Origin: Mycolicibacterium porcinum | GTDB lineage: Bacteria; Actinomycetota; Actinomycetes; Mycobacteriales; Mycobacteriaceae | Direction of reading: 5' to 3' | NCBI GenBank assembly: GCA_001942045.1 | Contig: MSTD01000031.1 | Span: 1-60,799, forward strand | DNA length: 60,799 nt | Shown: positions 16,874 through 25,057 of the stretch, piece after piece | Numbering within the stretch: the first letter of the stretch is position 1 | Layout: each line of letters opens with the position of its first letter | The notes under the pieces: generated by a model | What the model saw: only the letters and a program-made list of their open reading frames with translations | Told to the model about the DNA's origin: nothing | Databases searched by the model: none | Translations under genes and position numbers: made by a program

Positions 16874-18835
16874 TTACTTGCTGGCGCGGATCGCCTCGAA
16901 CACGCTCGGGTCGACCAGCGTCGAGGTGTCGCCGAGCTCGCGACCCTCGGCCACGTCGCGCAGCAACCGGCGCATGATCTTGCCGCTGCGGGTCTTGGGC
17001 AGCTCGGGCACCACGTGGATCTCGCGCGGCTTGGCGATCGGCGAGATCTCGGTGGCCACCTGGGCCCGCAGCTCCTCGACCATGGTGTCGGCCCCGCCGT
17101 GCGCGGAGGCCTTGAGGATGACGAACGCGCAGATGGCCTGACCCGTGGTGTCGTCGCTGGCGCCGACCACGGCGGCCTCGGCCACCCCGGAATGTCCGAC
17201 TAGGGCCGACTCCACCTCGGCCGTCGAGATGCGGTGCCCCGAGATGTTCATGACGTCGTCAATGCGGCCCAGCACCCAGATGTTGCCGTCGGAGTCGTAG
17301 CGCGCGCCGTCCCCGGCGAAGTACCAGCCCTGCTCGGCGAACCGCGACCAGTAGGTGTCCTTGAACCGCTGCGGGTCACCCCAGATGCCGCGCAGCATCG
17401 CCGGCCACGGCTGGTCCAGCACCAGGTAGCCGGTGACGTGCTCGGCCTCGTCGGCGCCGGGCACCAACTCGTTGCCTTCGTCGTCGACGATCTTGGCCGA
17501 GATGCCGGGCAGCGGGGTCATCGCGGAGCCGGGCTTGGCCGCGGTGACACCGGGCAGCGGCGAGATCATGATCGCGCCGGTCTCGGTCTGCCACCACGTG
17601 TCGACGACGGGAGTCTTGTTGGCGCCGATGACTTCCCGGTACCAGCGCCACGCCTCGGGGTTGATCGGCTCGCCCACCGAACCCAGCAGCCGCAGGCTCG
17701 ACAGGTTATGTGCCGACGGGATCTGCCGGCCCAGCTTCATGAACGTACGGATCAATGTGGGTGCGGTGTAATAGATTGTGACGCCGTACTTTTCGATGAT
17801 CTCGAAGTGACGGTGCTCGGTCGGCGAGGTCGGGGTGCCCTCGTAGACCACCTGGGTGGCGCCGTTGGCCAGCGGCCCGTAGGTGATGTAGGTGTGCCCG
17901 GTCACCCAGCCGATGTCGGCGGTGCACCAGTACACGTCGGTCTCGGGTTTGAGGTCGAAGACGTTGTAGTGGGTGTATGCCGCCTGGGTCAGGTAGCCGC
18001 CCGAGGTGTGCACGATGCCCTTGGGCTTGCCGGTGGTGCCGGAGGTGTACAGCAGGAACAGCGGCTGCTCGGAGTCGAACGATTCGGGCGTGTGCTCGGT
18101 GGATGCCTTGTCGACGGTCTCGTGCCACCACAGGTCGCGGCCGTCGGTCCAGTTGACGTCGATTCCGGTGCGCCGCACCACCAGCACGTGTTCGACCGAC
18201 GGCTGATCCGCGACGGCCTCATCCACGGCGTCCTTGAGCGAGGCGGCCTTGCCGCGCCGGTACTGACCGTCGGTGGTGATGACGAGCTTGGCCTCGGCGT
18301 CCTCGACGCGGGCCTTGAGCGCACTGGCCGAGAATCCGGCGAACACGACGCTGTGCATGGCGCCCAGCCGGGCACAGGCCAGCATCGCCACGATCGCCTC
18401 GGGCACCATCGGCATGTAGATGGCGACCCGGTCGCCCGCGGTCAGGCCGAGCGCGGCCAGCGCATTGGCGGCCTTGCTGACCTCATCTTTGAGCTGGGCG
18501 TAGGTGATGTCGCGGGAGTCACCGACAGGCTCGCCCTCCCAGTGGATCGCCACCCGGTCGCCGTTACCGGCCTCGACGTGACGGTCCACGCAGTTGTAGG
18601 CGACGTTGAGCTTGCCGCCGACGAACCACTTGGCGAAGGGGGCGTCGGACCAGTCGAGTACCTCGCTGAACGGGGTCTGCCAGCTCAGCCGGTTGGCCTG
18701 GGCGGCCCAGAACGCCAGCCGGTCTTTCTCGGCCTCGGCGTACAACTCGCCCGTCGCGTTGGCGTTGGCCGCGAAATCGGCAGGCGGCGGATAGGCTGAC
18801 GGAACTTCGGTAGGCGTCGCTGGCGCGTTTGACAT
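16874..18835 (-). CDS. acs: Acetyl-CoA synthetase
   Basis: A 653-residue AMP-forming acetate:CoA ligase. It has the P-loop YTSGTTGKPKGIVHTSGG, the acetate-pocket region WWQTETGAI, the hinge YFAGDGARYD and the C-terminal KTRSGKIMRR motif, with the catalytic lysine at 619. In mycobacteria this lysine is acetylated by a cAMP-regulated acetyltransferase and reversed by sirtuin, tying the enzyme to cAMP. The ATG at 18835 follows a leader only a few bases long if TAGGCT (18848-18843) is its -10 element, and a Crp-type palindrome overlaps that element. In M. tuberculosis dpp peptide-transport genes lie next to acs, but they are absent here. Confidence 0.95.
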   Translation of the reverse strand: MSNAPATPTEVPSAYPPPADFAANANATGELYAEAEKDRLAFWAAQANRLSWQTPFSEVLDWSDAPFAKWFVGGKLNVAYNCVDRHVEAGNGDRVAIHWEGEPVGDSRDITYAQLKDEVSKAANALAALGLTAGDRVAIYMPMVPEAIVAMLACARLGAMHSVVFAGFSASALKARVEDAEAKLVITTDGQYRRGKAASLKDAVDEAVADQPSVEHVLVVRRTGIDVNWTDGRDLWWHETVDKASTEHTPESFDSEQPLFLLYTSGTTGKPKGIVHTSGGYLTQAAYTHYNVFDLKPETDVYWCTADIGWVTGHTYITYGPLANGATQVVYEGTPTSPTEHRHFEIIEKYGVTIYYTAPTLIRTFMKLGRQIPSAHNLSSLRLLGSVGEPINPEAWRWYREVIGANKTPVVDTWWQTETGAIMISPLPGVTAAKPGSAMTPLPGISAKIVDDEGNELVPGADEAEHVTGYLVLDQPWPAMLRGIWGDPQRFKDTYWSRFAEQGWYFAGDGARYDSDGNIWVLGRIDDVMNISGHRISTAEVESALVGHSGVAEAAVVGASDDTTGQAICAFVILKASAHGGADTMVEELRAQVATEISPIAKPREIHVVPELPKTRSGKIMRRLLRDVAEGRELGDTSTLVDPSVFEAIRASK

Positions 18836-18838
18836 GGG

Positions 18839-18854
18839 TGTGAGCCTAGTCACC
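18839..18854. promoter_or_regulatory. Crp-type operator overlapping the acs promoter
   Basis: TGTGAGCCTAGTCACC matches the TGTGA-N6-TCACA half-site pattern at nine of ten positions. It ends four bases before the acs start codon and covers a minus-strand TAGGCT that could be the -10 of a near-leaderless acs promoter, so bound Crp would be expected to block acs. It is also about 108 bases upstream of the divergent Rv3662c-like gene. Confidence 0.55.
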
Positions 18855-18961
18855 AAAGGTTGCAGCGGCGTTGGGACCTCACAAGCCGGTTGCCGGGCGG
18901 CTGTCGTTATGCGCCCAACGGTCGGCGAGATGGAGTTCAGCGGTCGGCTAGCGTTTCGCTT

Positions 18962-19702
18962 ATGACCGATCCCCTCGCACCGCTGGTCGACCTGCCCGGT
19001 GTTTCCGCGGCCAGCGATGAGGCGCGTGATGCCCTGGGCCGGGCGCACCGACACAAGTTCAACCTGCGCGGGTGGCCGCAGACCGCTGCCGAGGCTGCGC
19101 TGCGGGCGGCGCGGGCCTCGGCGGTGCTCGATGGCGGGGCTGTCCAGTTGTCCGCAGATGGTGAGCCCGACCCGGTGACGGCGGGCGCGATCCGGGTGGC
19201 CGAGGCGCTCGAAGGTGGCGCCACCGCGTTGGTCGGGGTGTGGCAGCGGGCGCCGATGCAGGCATTGGCCCGGCTGCACGCGCTGGCCGCCGCCGACCTC
19301 ACCGATGACGAACACCTGGGCCGGCCGCGGACCGATTCCGACGTCGGTCGTCGTCTCGAGCTGCTGACCGAGATCCTGGCCGGCGGCTCCAAGGTCCCGG
19401 CCCCCGTGCTGGCCGCCGTCGCGCACGGCGAACTGCTCAGCCTGGCTCCATTTGGGACCGCCGACGGGGTCGTCGCCCGCGCGGTATCGCGCCTGGTGAC
19501 GATCGCGACCGGGCTGGACCCGCACGGGCTCGGGGTTCCCGAGGTGCACTGGATGCGGAAGTCGGGGGAGTACCGGGCTGCCGCACGGGGATTCGCCTCG
19601 GGTACACCCGACGGGCTGACCGCGTGGCTGCTGCTCAGCAGCGAAGGCCTGAAGGGTGGTGCGCGGGAAGCGCTTCAGATCGCCCAGTCAGCGGCTGGCT
19701 GA
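18962..19702 (+). CDS. Conserved hypothetical protein (Rv3662c type)
   Basis: A 246-residue, Ala/Leu-rich, mostly helical soluble protein with no signal peptide or membrane segment. Notable segments are AHRHKFNLRGWPQTAAEAAL, VGVWQRAPMQALARLHALAA and VPEVHWMRKSGEYRAAARGF. Its position beside acs and the Ms1 RNA locus is kept in mycobacteria. I do not recognise catalytic motifs. The R-x-K-SGEYR patch and the helical repeats recall Fic-domain regulators or cyclase-like proteins only loosely, so no function is assigned. ATG 18962 is the only good start. Confidence 0.75.
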   Translation: MTDPLAPLVDLPGVSAASDEARDALGRAHRHKFNLRGWPQTAAEAALRAARASAVLDGGAVQLSADGEPDPVTAGAIRVAEALEGGATALVGVWQRAPMQALARLHALAAADLTDDEHLGRPRTDSDVGRRLELLTEILAGGSKVPAPVLAAVAHGELLSLAPFGTADGVVARAVSRLVTIATGLDPHGLGVPEVHWMRKSGEYRAAARGFASGTPDGLTAWLLLSSEGLKGGAREALQIAQSAAG

Positions 19703-19726
19703 CGCACCGGATCGAGGGCCTCTCAG

Positions 19727-20033
19727 CAAACGAAAGCGGGCGACGGTCCGAAACGATGTTTCGGCTCGCCGCCCGCTAGCACGGATACCGGTTACCAAGC
19801 GTGCCAGATGGGTTGCGTGGGTGGCCTCGGCGTCCTCGCGATGCGCTTCGGCTGCAACCCTACCCAAAGGGCCGTCGTAGCCGTCCGCTCTTCGCAATCA
19901 CGCAGGCCCGCAACACTTTTGCCTATTCCGCGGCATGTGCTCCGCGTGGGTGCCGGAACCCGTGCTGGGGAGCCTGGTTCGGGAGATCTAGTCTTCTCTT
20001 CCGGCTAGCTCTTGGCCTCATCCAAGCTTCCGT
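19727..20033 (-). ncRNA. Candidate Ms1 (MTS2823-type) RNA polymerase-binding small RNA
   Basis: The 427-base gap between the Rv3662c-like and Rv3661-like genes holds no credible ORF but has the anatomy of a stable RNA on the minus strand. A promoter-like element lies at 20068-20040. About 300 bases later comes an intrinsic terminator: the arms GCGGGCG and CGCCCGC with an inner CCGAAAC/GTTTCGG stem (19735-19778), followed by a T-rich TTTCGTTT. The predicted length near 300 and the location between these two genes match what is known of Ms1/MTS2823, which binds core RNA polymerase in stationary phase. The 5' end is inferred from the promoter and not observed. Confidence 0.7.
19735..19778 (-). 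terminator. Intrinsic terminator of the Ms1 candidate
   Basis: GC-rich stem (outer AGCGGGCG/CGCCCGCT, inner CCGAAAC/GTTTCGG, with a small internal mismatch) followed on the minus strand by TTTCGTTT. Orientation fits the minus-strand RNA and not the plus-strand gene ending at 19702. Confidence 0.7.
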
Positions 20034-20039
20034 GGTTCC

Positions 20040-20068
20040 TTTGTACTACGTGACCACGGTCACAGCAA
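20040..20068 (-). promoter_or_regulatory. Promoter of the Ms1 candidate with embedded Crp-type palindrome
   Basis: On the minus strand TTGCTG (20068-20063), a 17-base spacer and TACAAA (20045-20040, or TAGTAC at 20048-20043) form a possible promoter. The spacer region contains TGTGACCGTGGTCACG (20064-20049), a near-consensus TGTGA-N6-TCACA Crp site centred between -35 and -10, where binding would be expected to repress. Confidence 0.5.
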
Positions 20069-20129
20069 GGGTGAAATACACCCGAGTTCCGATCGTTACG
20101 CCACCGTCTCAGCTACTACGTGCGGTAGC

Positions 20130-20999
20130 TCAGGATGTGAAGCGGCGCAACAATGAATAGGTCAATGCGCCGGCCGCCAGGGCGCTGATACCAACTGCCG
20201 CGGTGGTCGCCACCGCCGCACCGGACGGCGCCGGAATCCGGTCGCGCAGCGACACCGGCCTGGTGAACGTCAGCACCGGCCAGCCTCGGGAGGCCGCCTC
20301 CTTGCGCAGTCCCCGGTCCGGGTTGACCGCGGTGGGGTGGCCCACGGCTTCGAGCATCGGGATGTCGGTGATCGAATCCGAATAGGCGTAGCAGTGGTCC
20401 AGCGCGTAGCCCTCGCGGGCGGCCAGGGCGCGGATCGCCTCGACCTTGCCCTCGCCGAAGCAGTAGAAGGCGATGTCGCCGGTGTAGCGGCCCTCTTCGA
20501 CCACCATCCGGGTGGCCATGGCGTGGGTCGCGCCCAGTGCCCGGGCGATGGGGGCGACGATCTCCTCGCCCGAGGCCGACACCACCACGACGTCACGGCC
20601 ACACAGCTTGTGGTCGGCGATCAACTCGGCGGCTTCGGCGAACACCAACGGATCGACGATGTCGTGCAAGGTCTCGCCGACGATCGACTTGACCTGTTCG
20701 ACATCCCAGCCCGTGCACATGTTGGTGATGTAGCTGCGCATCCGGTCCATCTGGTCGTGGTCGGCGCCCGACATCAGGAACAGAAACTGGGCATATGTCG
20801 ACTTGAGGACGGTGCGCCGGTTCAGCAGTCCCTGATTGAAGAAGGGTTTGCTGAAAGCAAGCGTGCTGGACTTGGCGATGACGGTCTTGTCGAGGTCGAA
20901 GAAGGCCGCCGTGCGCACCGGCTGACCGTCGTGCGGCCCGGATTGCTGTGCGATCGACTCCCCGGCAACCCGATCGGATGCGGTCACAAGCGCCAGCAT
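20130..20999 (-). CDS. HAD-IB family phosphatase with C-terminal membrane helix (Rv3661 type)
   Basis: A 289-residue SerB-like hydrolase. It has the nucleophile motif FFDLDKTVI (D-x-D, about 33-41), the serine motif VVVSASGEEI, and the last acidic motif CYAYSDSITDIPML that binds Mg2+. The C-terminus ends in one membrane helix (TTAAVGISALAAGALTYSLL), which tethers it to the inner face of the membrane. Such actinobacterial proteins have been linked to phospholipid or phosphoserine dephosphorylation, and the substrate is not certain. A GTG at 20987 (MTASDRV) matches the start remembered for M. tuberculosis and may be the true start. The Ms1 RNA candidate lies directly downstream on the same strand. 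Confidence 0.88.
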   Translation of the reverse strand: MLALVTASDRVAGESIAQQSGPHDGQPVRTAAFFDLDKTVIAKSSTLAFSKPFFNQGLLNRRTVLKSTYAQFLFLMSGADHDQMDRMRSYITNMCTGWDVEQVKSIVGETLHDIVDPLVFAEAAELIADHKLCGRDVVVVSASGEEIVAPIARALGATHAMATRMVVEEGRYTGDIAFYCFGEGKVEAIRALAAREGYALDHCYAYSDSITDIPMLEAVGHPTAVNPDRGLRKEAASRGWPVLTFTRPVSLRDRIPAPSGAAVATTAAVGISALAAGALTYSLLRRFTS

Positions 21000-21146
21000 A
21001 GAGGCAGGTGCCTCGCCCTATCCGATTGCCAGTGCAAAATGGCAGTTCACGACACATTCTTTCGAACGCGACTTCCGGCATCCCGGCCGGTAGCCCGCAC
21101 AGGTGTCTCTTGCATGTTTTGGCAGTTCCGTGTGTATAGTGAGCAT

Positions 21147-21243
21147 TACTCGGCTTATGCCGAGGGTGTATCAGCCCGACCCCCCGGGGCTGATACACGA
21201 CGACCTCCGCCTCCTCCCCCCCTGGCGGGGGTCGTCCCTTTTG
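21147..21243 (+). ncRNA. 6C small RNA (B11 type)
   Basis: Two consecutive C-loop hairpins define this actinobacterial RNA. GTGTATCAGCCC (21166-21177) pairs with GGGGCTGATACAC (21186-21198) with a run of C in the loop. GACGACC..CCGCC (from 21199) pairs with GGCGGGGGTCGTC (to 21236), again with a C-run loop. A small CTCGGC/GCCGAG hairpin precedes them (about 21150-21165), and a T-tract (CCCTTTTG) follows the last stem, acting as terminator. TATAGT at 21135-21140 is a good -10. In M. tuberculosis B11/6C sits beside Rv3660c, as here beside ssd. Over-expression affects cell division genes (literature knowledge). Confidence 0.88.
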
Positions 21244-21418
21244 TGGGGGAAGAATCCTCCGCCACCGGACCTCGTTGGTTGCGGAACCGTATTTTCAGCC
21301 TGCCGCCGCGCGCGGCGTCCCCGTTCTGAGCCCCGCAATTGATCCACAGGGCCGACTTCATCCACAATCCGCGAATTGGTGATGGTGCCGGGCGTGTGGT
21401 TGCCCGCAGTGTTGGCAT

Positions 21419-22504
21419 ATGGCCACTCCGAACACCGCCACCGCCCCGACCGGCACCGTGCTGGCACTCATCGGTGACCCGCTGCTGCGGGATGACGTGT
21501 CCCGGGTTGCCGCGGCGGCCGGAGTCGGCCTCGTCCTCGTCGAGGAGCCCGCCGGGCGCAAGGCCTGGATCGGGGCGTCCGCGGTGCTGCTCGATGCTGC
21601 GGCCGCGCAGCGTTGCGCGGCCCGGGCGCTGCCCCGACGCACCCGGGTGATCCTGGTCGGCCATGACGACCCGCGGCCGGACGACTGGCAGGCCGCGATC
21701 TCCGTCGGCGCCCAGCACGTGGTGACGCTTCCCGCCCAGGACGCCGACCTCGTCACAGCCCTGTCCGAATCGGCCTGCCGCGATGACGCCGGCCGTGGTC
21801 CGGTGGTGGCGGTGGTCGGCGCCCGGGGCGGAGCCGGGGCGTCGGTGTTCGCGGTGGCGCTGGCGCAATCGGCGTCGACCGCGCTGCTGGTCGAGGCGGA
21901 TCCGTGGAGTGGCGGGATCGATCTGGTGGCGGGCAGTGAGGACCAAGCCGGCCTGCGCTGGCCGGACCTGGCCCTGCAGGGCGGTCGGCTGGGCTATGCG
22001 GCGTTGCGCGACGCGCTGCCCCGCCGCGACGGAGTCAGCGTCCTCTCCAGCGGCCGGTCGGGTACCGACATCGAGGCCGGACCGCTCGGCGCTGTCATCG
22101 ACGCGGGATGCCGTGGCGGCGTCACCGTCGTGTGCGACGTGCCGCGACGCGCCACCGAAGCGGCCGAAACGGCGTTGGACGCAGCCGATCTGGTGGTGCT
22201 GGTGACACCGGCCGACGTGCGGTCATGTACCGCGGCGGCGGCCGCCCGACCCTGGGTGCTGGCCTGCAATCCGAATGCCGGTGTCGTGGTGCGGGGTCCG
22301 GCGCCCGGTGGACTGCGGGCTGCCGAGGTGGCCCGCATCGTTGACCTGCCGTTGCTGGCGGCGATGCGACCACAGGCCGGCCTCGCCGAGGTCTTGGAGC
22401 GCGGCGGGTTACGGGTGCGGGCCCGGTCGCCGTTGGGCTCGGCGGCTCGACAGGTGCTGTCGGTGCTGGCCGGTCATCCCGGGCAGGAGGCGGGGGCAGC
22501 ATGA
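21419..22504 (+). CDS. ssd: Septum site-determining/CpaE-like protein Ssd (Rv3660c type)
   Basis: A 361-residue CpaE/TadZ/MinD-like protein that opens the pilus locus. An N-terminal receiver-like region (to about 120) is followed by a MinD-type fold whose P-loop reads VVGARGGAGASVFAVAL (about 127-143). Both lysines of the deviant Walker A (KGGxGK) are missing, so ATP binding or hydrolysis is doubtful. Family members of this actinobacterial 'helicase/secretion neighbourhood' type position the Tad machine or, in M. tuberculosis, affect septation. Its stop overlaps the tadA start (ATGA). The 6C RNA lies 176 bases upstream on the same strand. Confidence 0.88.
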   Translation: MATPNTATAPTGTVLALIGDPLLRDDVSRVAAAAGVGLVLVEEPAGRKAWIGASAVLLDAAAAQRCAARALPRRTRVILVGHDDPRPDDWQAAISVGAQHVVTLPAQDADLVTALSESACRDDAGRGPVVAVVGARGGAGASVFAVALAQSASTALLVEADPWSGGIDLVAGSEDQAGLRWPDLALQGGRLGYAALRDALPRRDGVSVLSSGRSGTDIEAGPLGAVIDAGCRGGVTVVCDVPRRATEAAETALDAADLVVLVTPADVRSCTAAAAARPWVLACNPNAGVVVRGPAPGGLRAAEVARIVDLPLLAAMRPQAGLAEVLERGGLRVRARSPLGSAARQVLSVLAGHPGQEAGAA

Positions 22505-23661
22505 GCATCTCGCTGATCGACCGGGTCCGCGAACGATTGGTGGCCGAGGCGTCCCCACTCAGTCCCGGTGTGGTGGCCGCGGCAATCCGGGCCGAGTCCG
22601 GCGGACTGCTCGGCGACACCGAGGTTCTGAGCAACCTGCGGCTACTGGAGACCGAACTGACCGGAGCCGGAATCCTGGAGCCGCTGCTGTGCGCGCCGAC
22701 CACCACCGACGTCCTGGTGACCGGGCCCGACGCGGTGTGGGTTGACGATGGCAGCGGGTTGCACCGCAGCACAGTGTGTTTCCCTGATGAGGGCGCGGTC
22801 CGCAGGCTGGCTCAGCGGTTGGCGCTGCTGGCCGGGCGCCGCCTCGATGAGGCGCAGCCGTGGGTGGACGGTCAGCTCACCGGGATCGGACCGTTCGCCG
22901 TGCGCCTGCACGCGGTGTTGCCGCCGATCGCCGCCGCGGGCACCTGCCTGTCCCTGCGGGTGTTACGCCCGGCCACGCAGAATCTCGAAACCCTCACCCG
23001 ATCCGGGGCGATCCCGCCGCGGGCCGCCGAGTTGATGCGCGCGATCATCCAGGCTCGGCTGGCATTCCTCATCTCGGGTGGCACGGGTTGCGGAAAGACC
23101 ACCCTGCTGGCCGCCGCGCTTGGCGCTGTCGCGGCCCATGAACGCATCGTGTGCGTCGAGGACGCCACCGAGCTGGCCCCGGCGCACCCACATCTGGTGA
23201 AGCTGGTGGCCAGGGGCGCCAACGTCGAAGGCGTCGGCGAGGTCACCGTGCGAGACCTCGTTCGGCAGGCATTGCGGATGCGTCCGGACCGGATCGTCGT
23301 CGGTGAGGTGCGCGGGGCCGAGGTGGTGGACCTGCTGGCCGCGCTCAACACCGGGCACGACGGCGGGGCGGGCACCGTGCACGCAAACAGCCCGGCGGAG
23401 GTACCGGCCCGGTTGGAGGCGCTTGGCGCGCTCGGCGGGCTGGACCGTTGTGCGCTGGTCAGTCAGCTGGCGGCCGCCGTGCAGGTGCTGCTGCACGTAG
23501 GGCGGGACGGCACCGGCCGGCGCAGGCTCGCCGAGATCGCGGTGCTGCGTCGAGGTGCTCGAGGTGATCTGGAGGTGGTGACGGCCTGGCACGCCGACAC
23601 CGGATCGGGTTGTGGTGCAGACGCTCTCAACGCGTTGGTGGAAAGCCGGGTGTCGTCATGA
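22501..23661 (+). CDS. tadA: Tad secretion ATPase TadA/CpaF
   Basis: A 386-residue type II/IV secretion ATPase. The N-terminal domain includes EPLLCAPTTTDVLVTGPD. The motor has Walker A SGGTGCGKTTLL (about 193-204), Asp box VEDATEL, Walker B RPDRIVVGEVRGAE and the His box TGHDGGAGTVHANS. It powers assembly of Flp pili or a related secretion filament at the inner membrane together with TadB and TadC. Overlaps of four bases with ssd and tadB show tight coupling. Length is typical for the actinobacterial branch, which lacks the long N-terminal extension. Confidence 0.93.
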   Translation: MSISLIDRVRERLVAEASPLSPGVVAAAIRAESGGLLGDTEVLSNLRLLETELTGAGILEPLLCAPTTTDVLVTGPDAVWVDDGSGLHRSTVCFPDEGAVRRLAQRLALLAGRRLDEAQPWVDGQLTGIGPFAVRLHAVLPPIAAAGTCLSLRVLRPATQNLETLTRSGAIPPRAAELMRAIIQARLAFLISGGTGCGKTTLLAAALGAVAAHERIVCVEDATELAPAHPHLVKLVARGANVEGVGEVTVRDLVRQALRMRPDRIVVGEVRGAEVVDLLAALNTGHDGGAGTVHANSPAEVPARLEALGALGGLDRCALVSQLAAAVQVLLHVGRDGTGRRRLAEIAVLRRGARGDLEVVTAWHADTGSGCGADALNALVESRVSS

Positions 23662-24443
23662 CGGTGAGCGCACTGGCGCTGGCCGCCGCGCTCGTGCTGT
23701 GGCCGGCCACGCCCCGGCGGACGGCAGCGCTGCGTCGGGTGAATTCCCCGGTCCGGCGTCCGGTGCGGATGGTGCCGGTCGTGGTGCTGATGGGTGTCGT
23801 GCTGGCCTGGCTGGTACCGCTGCCGGTCGCCCTGGCCGCGGCGGTGGTGGCGATCACCGGGGCGGTCCGTCGGAGGCGCCGCATGGCCCGGCGCCGGCGA
23901 CAGCAGGAGTCCGCGGCGCTGCAGGCCGCCCTGGACGTGTTGGTCGGTGAACTTCGCACCGGGGTGCATCCGGTCGCCGCTTTCGCGGCCGCCGCCGGCG
24001 AAGTTTCCGGGCCGGTGCATCAGGGCATGGGAGCGGTGGCGGCCCGGGCGCGTCTGGGTGCTGATGTCGCGGCCGGGCTCGACGACGTCGCGGCGGCCTC
24101 GCAACTGCCGATGCACTGGGAACGGCTCGCGGCCTGCTGGCGCCTGGCCCATGCATACGGACTGTCGATCGCCACGTTGATGCGCACTGCGCAGCGCGAC
24201 ATCGTTGAGCGCGAACGCTTTTCCTCACATGTCGAAGCGTCGATGGCGGGTCCACGCGCCACTGCCACGGTGCTCGCCGGATTGCCGGTGGCCGGAATAG
24301 CACTGGGCCAGTTGATCGGGGCGCGGCCCCTTGCGTTCCTGTTCGGTGCGGGCGTCGGTGGCTGGCTGTTGATGGCCGGAGTTCTCCTGGCCTGTGCCGG
24401 CTTGATGTGGGCGGACCAGATCACTGAGCGGGTGCTGAGATGA
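23658..24443 (+). CDS. tadB: Tad inner-membrane platform protein TadB
   Basis: A 261-residue membrane protein with the T2SSF fold. N-terminal helices (VVVLMGVVLAWLVPLP) are followed by a basic cytoplasmic stretch (RRRRRMARRRRQQES), the conserved helical domain (LDVLVGELRTGVHPVAAF, LATLMRTAQRDIVERERF) and C-terminal helices. It partners with TadC to anchor TadA. ATG at 23658 overlaps the tadA stop by four bases. The stop overlaps tadC likewise. Confidence 0.88.
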   Translation: MTVSALALAAALVLWPATPRRTAALRRVNSPVRRPVRMVPVVVLMGVVLAWLVPLPVALAAAVVAITGAVRRRRRMARRRRQQESAALQAALDVLVGELRTGVHPVAAFAAAAGEVSGPVHQGMGAVAARARLGADVAAGLDDVAAASQLPMHWERLAACWRLAHAYGLSIATLMRTAQRDIVERERFSSHVEASMAGPRATATVLAGLPVAGIALGQLIGARPLAFLFGAGVGGWLLMAGVLLACAGLMWADQITERVLR

Positions 24444-25030
24444 CCTGGGCTGCCTTGTTTCTCGCGGCGGCACTGTTGGTCGGTGCGGATCCGGCCCGGG
24501 TGCGCAATCGTGCCGCGCCGACCCGGCAGCGACGGGTCAGTCTGCGGCGTGCGTCAGCCGATGACCCGCTGGCCGCCGCGTCGACCTTCGATCTGTTCGC
24601 CGCGTGTCTGGCAGCCGGTCTTGCAGTTTCCAGCGCGGCGGCTGCCGTCAGCCCGTCGGCTCCACCGTCGCTGGCTCCGCTGCTGCGCCGGGCGGCTGAG
24701 TTGCTGGCACTCGGGGCCGATCCGGCACGGGCGTGGGCAGGCGGCGCCGACGGCAATGCTGCTGTGCCCCAGGACAAGAACTCCGAGGCGCTGTTGCGGC
24801 TGGCCCGCCGTTCGGCCGCCTCGGGTAGTGCCTTGGCCGATGGTGTGGCTGAGCTGGCCGCCCAGACGCGGCATGAGGCCGCCACGTCTGCCGACGCGGT
24901 GGCCGAACGCGCCTCCGTTCTGGTCGCCGGGCCGCTCGGGCTGTGCTTCCTTCCGGCGTTTCTGTGTCTTGGCGTCATACCTGTGGTCGCCGGCCTCGCC
25001 GGGGACGTATTGGGCTCAGGACTGTTGTGA
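24440..25030 (+). CDS. tadC: Tad inner-membrane platform protein TadC
   Basis: A 196-residue T2SSF-type protein, shorter than proteobacterial TadC. A hydrophobic N-terminus (MTWAALFLAAALLVGADP) is followed by the helical domain (LLRLARRSAASGSALADGVAELAAQTR) and a C-terminal membrane hairpin (VLVAGPLGLCFLPAFLCLGVIPVVAGLAG). It starts with a four-base overlap on tadB. The flp gene follows after 27 bases, where GGGAGGAAAG provides a strong ribosome site. Confidence 0.87.
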   Translation: MTWAALFLAAALLVGADPARVRNRAAPTRQRRVSLRRASADDPLAAASTFDLFAACLAAGLAVSSAAAAVSPSAPPSLAPLLRRAAELLALGADPARAWAGGADGNAAVPQDKNSEALLRLARRSAASGSALADGVAELAAQTRHEAATSADAVAERASVLVAGPLGLCFLPAFLCLGVIPVVAGLAGDVLGSGLL

Positions 25031-25057
25031 ACACACATCGCAAAGGGAGGAAAGATC

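Noticed and set aside
17234..18799. Plus-strand open frame of about 520 codons opposite acs
   Set aside because: Gly/Val/Asp/His-rich repeats mirror the acs codons; acs itself has all catalytic motifs.
18836..19549. N-terminal extension of acs
   Set aside because: The extra residues are low-complexity and opposite the Rv3662c-like gene; the ATG at 18835 matches the known length.
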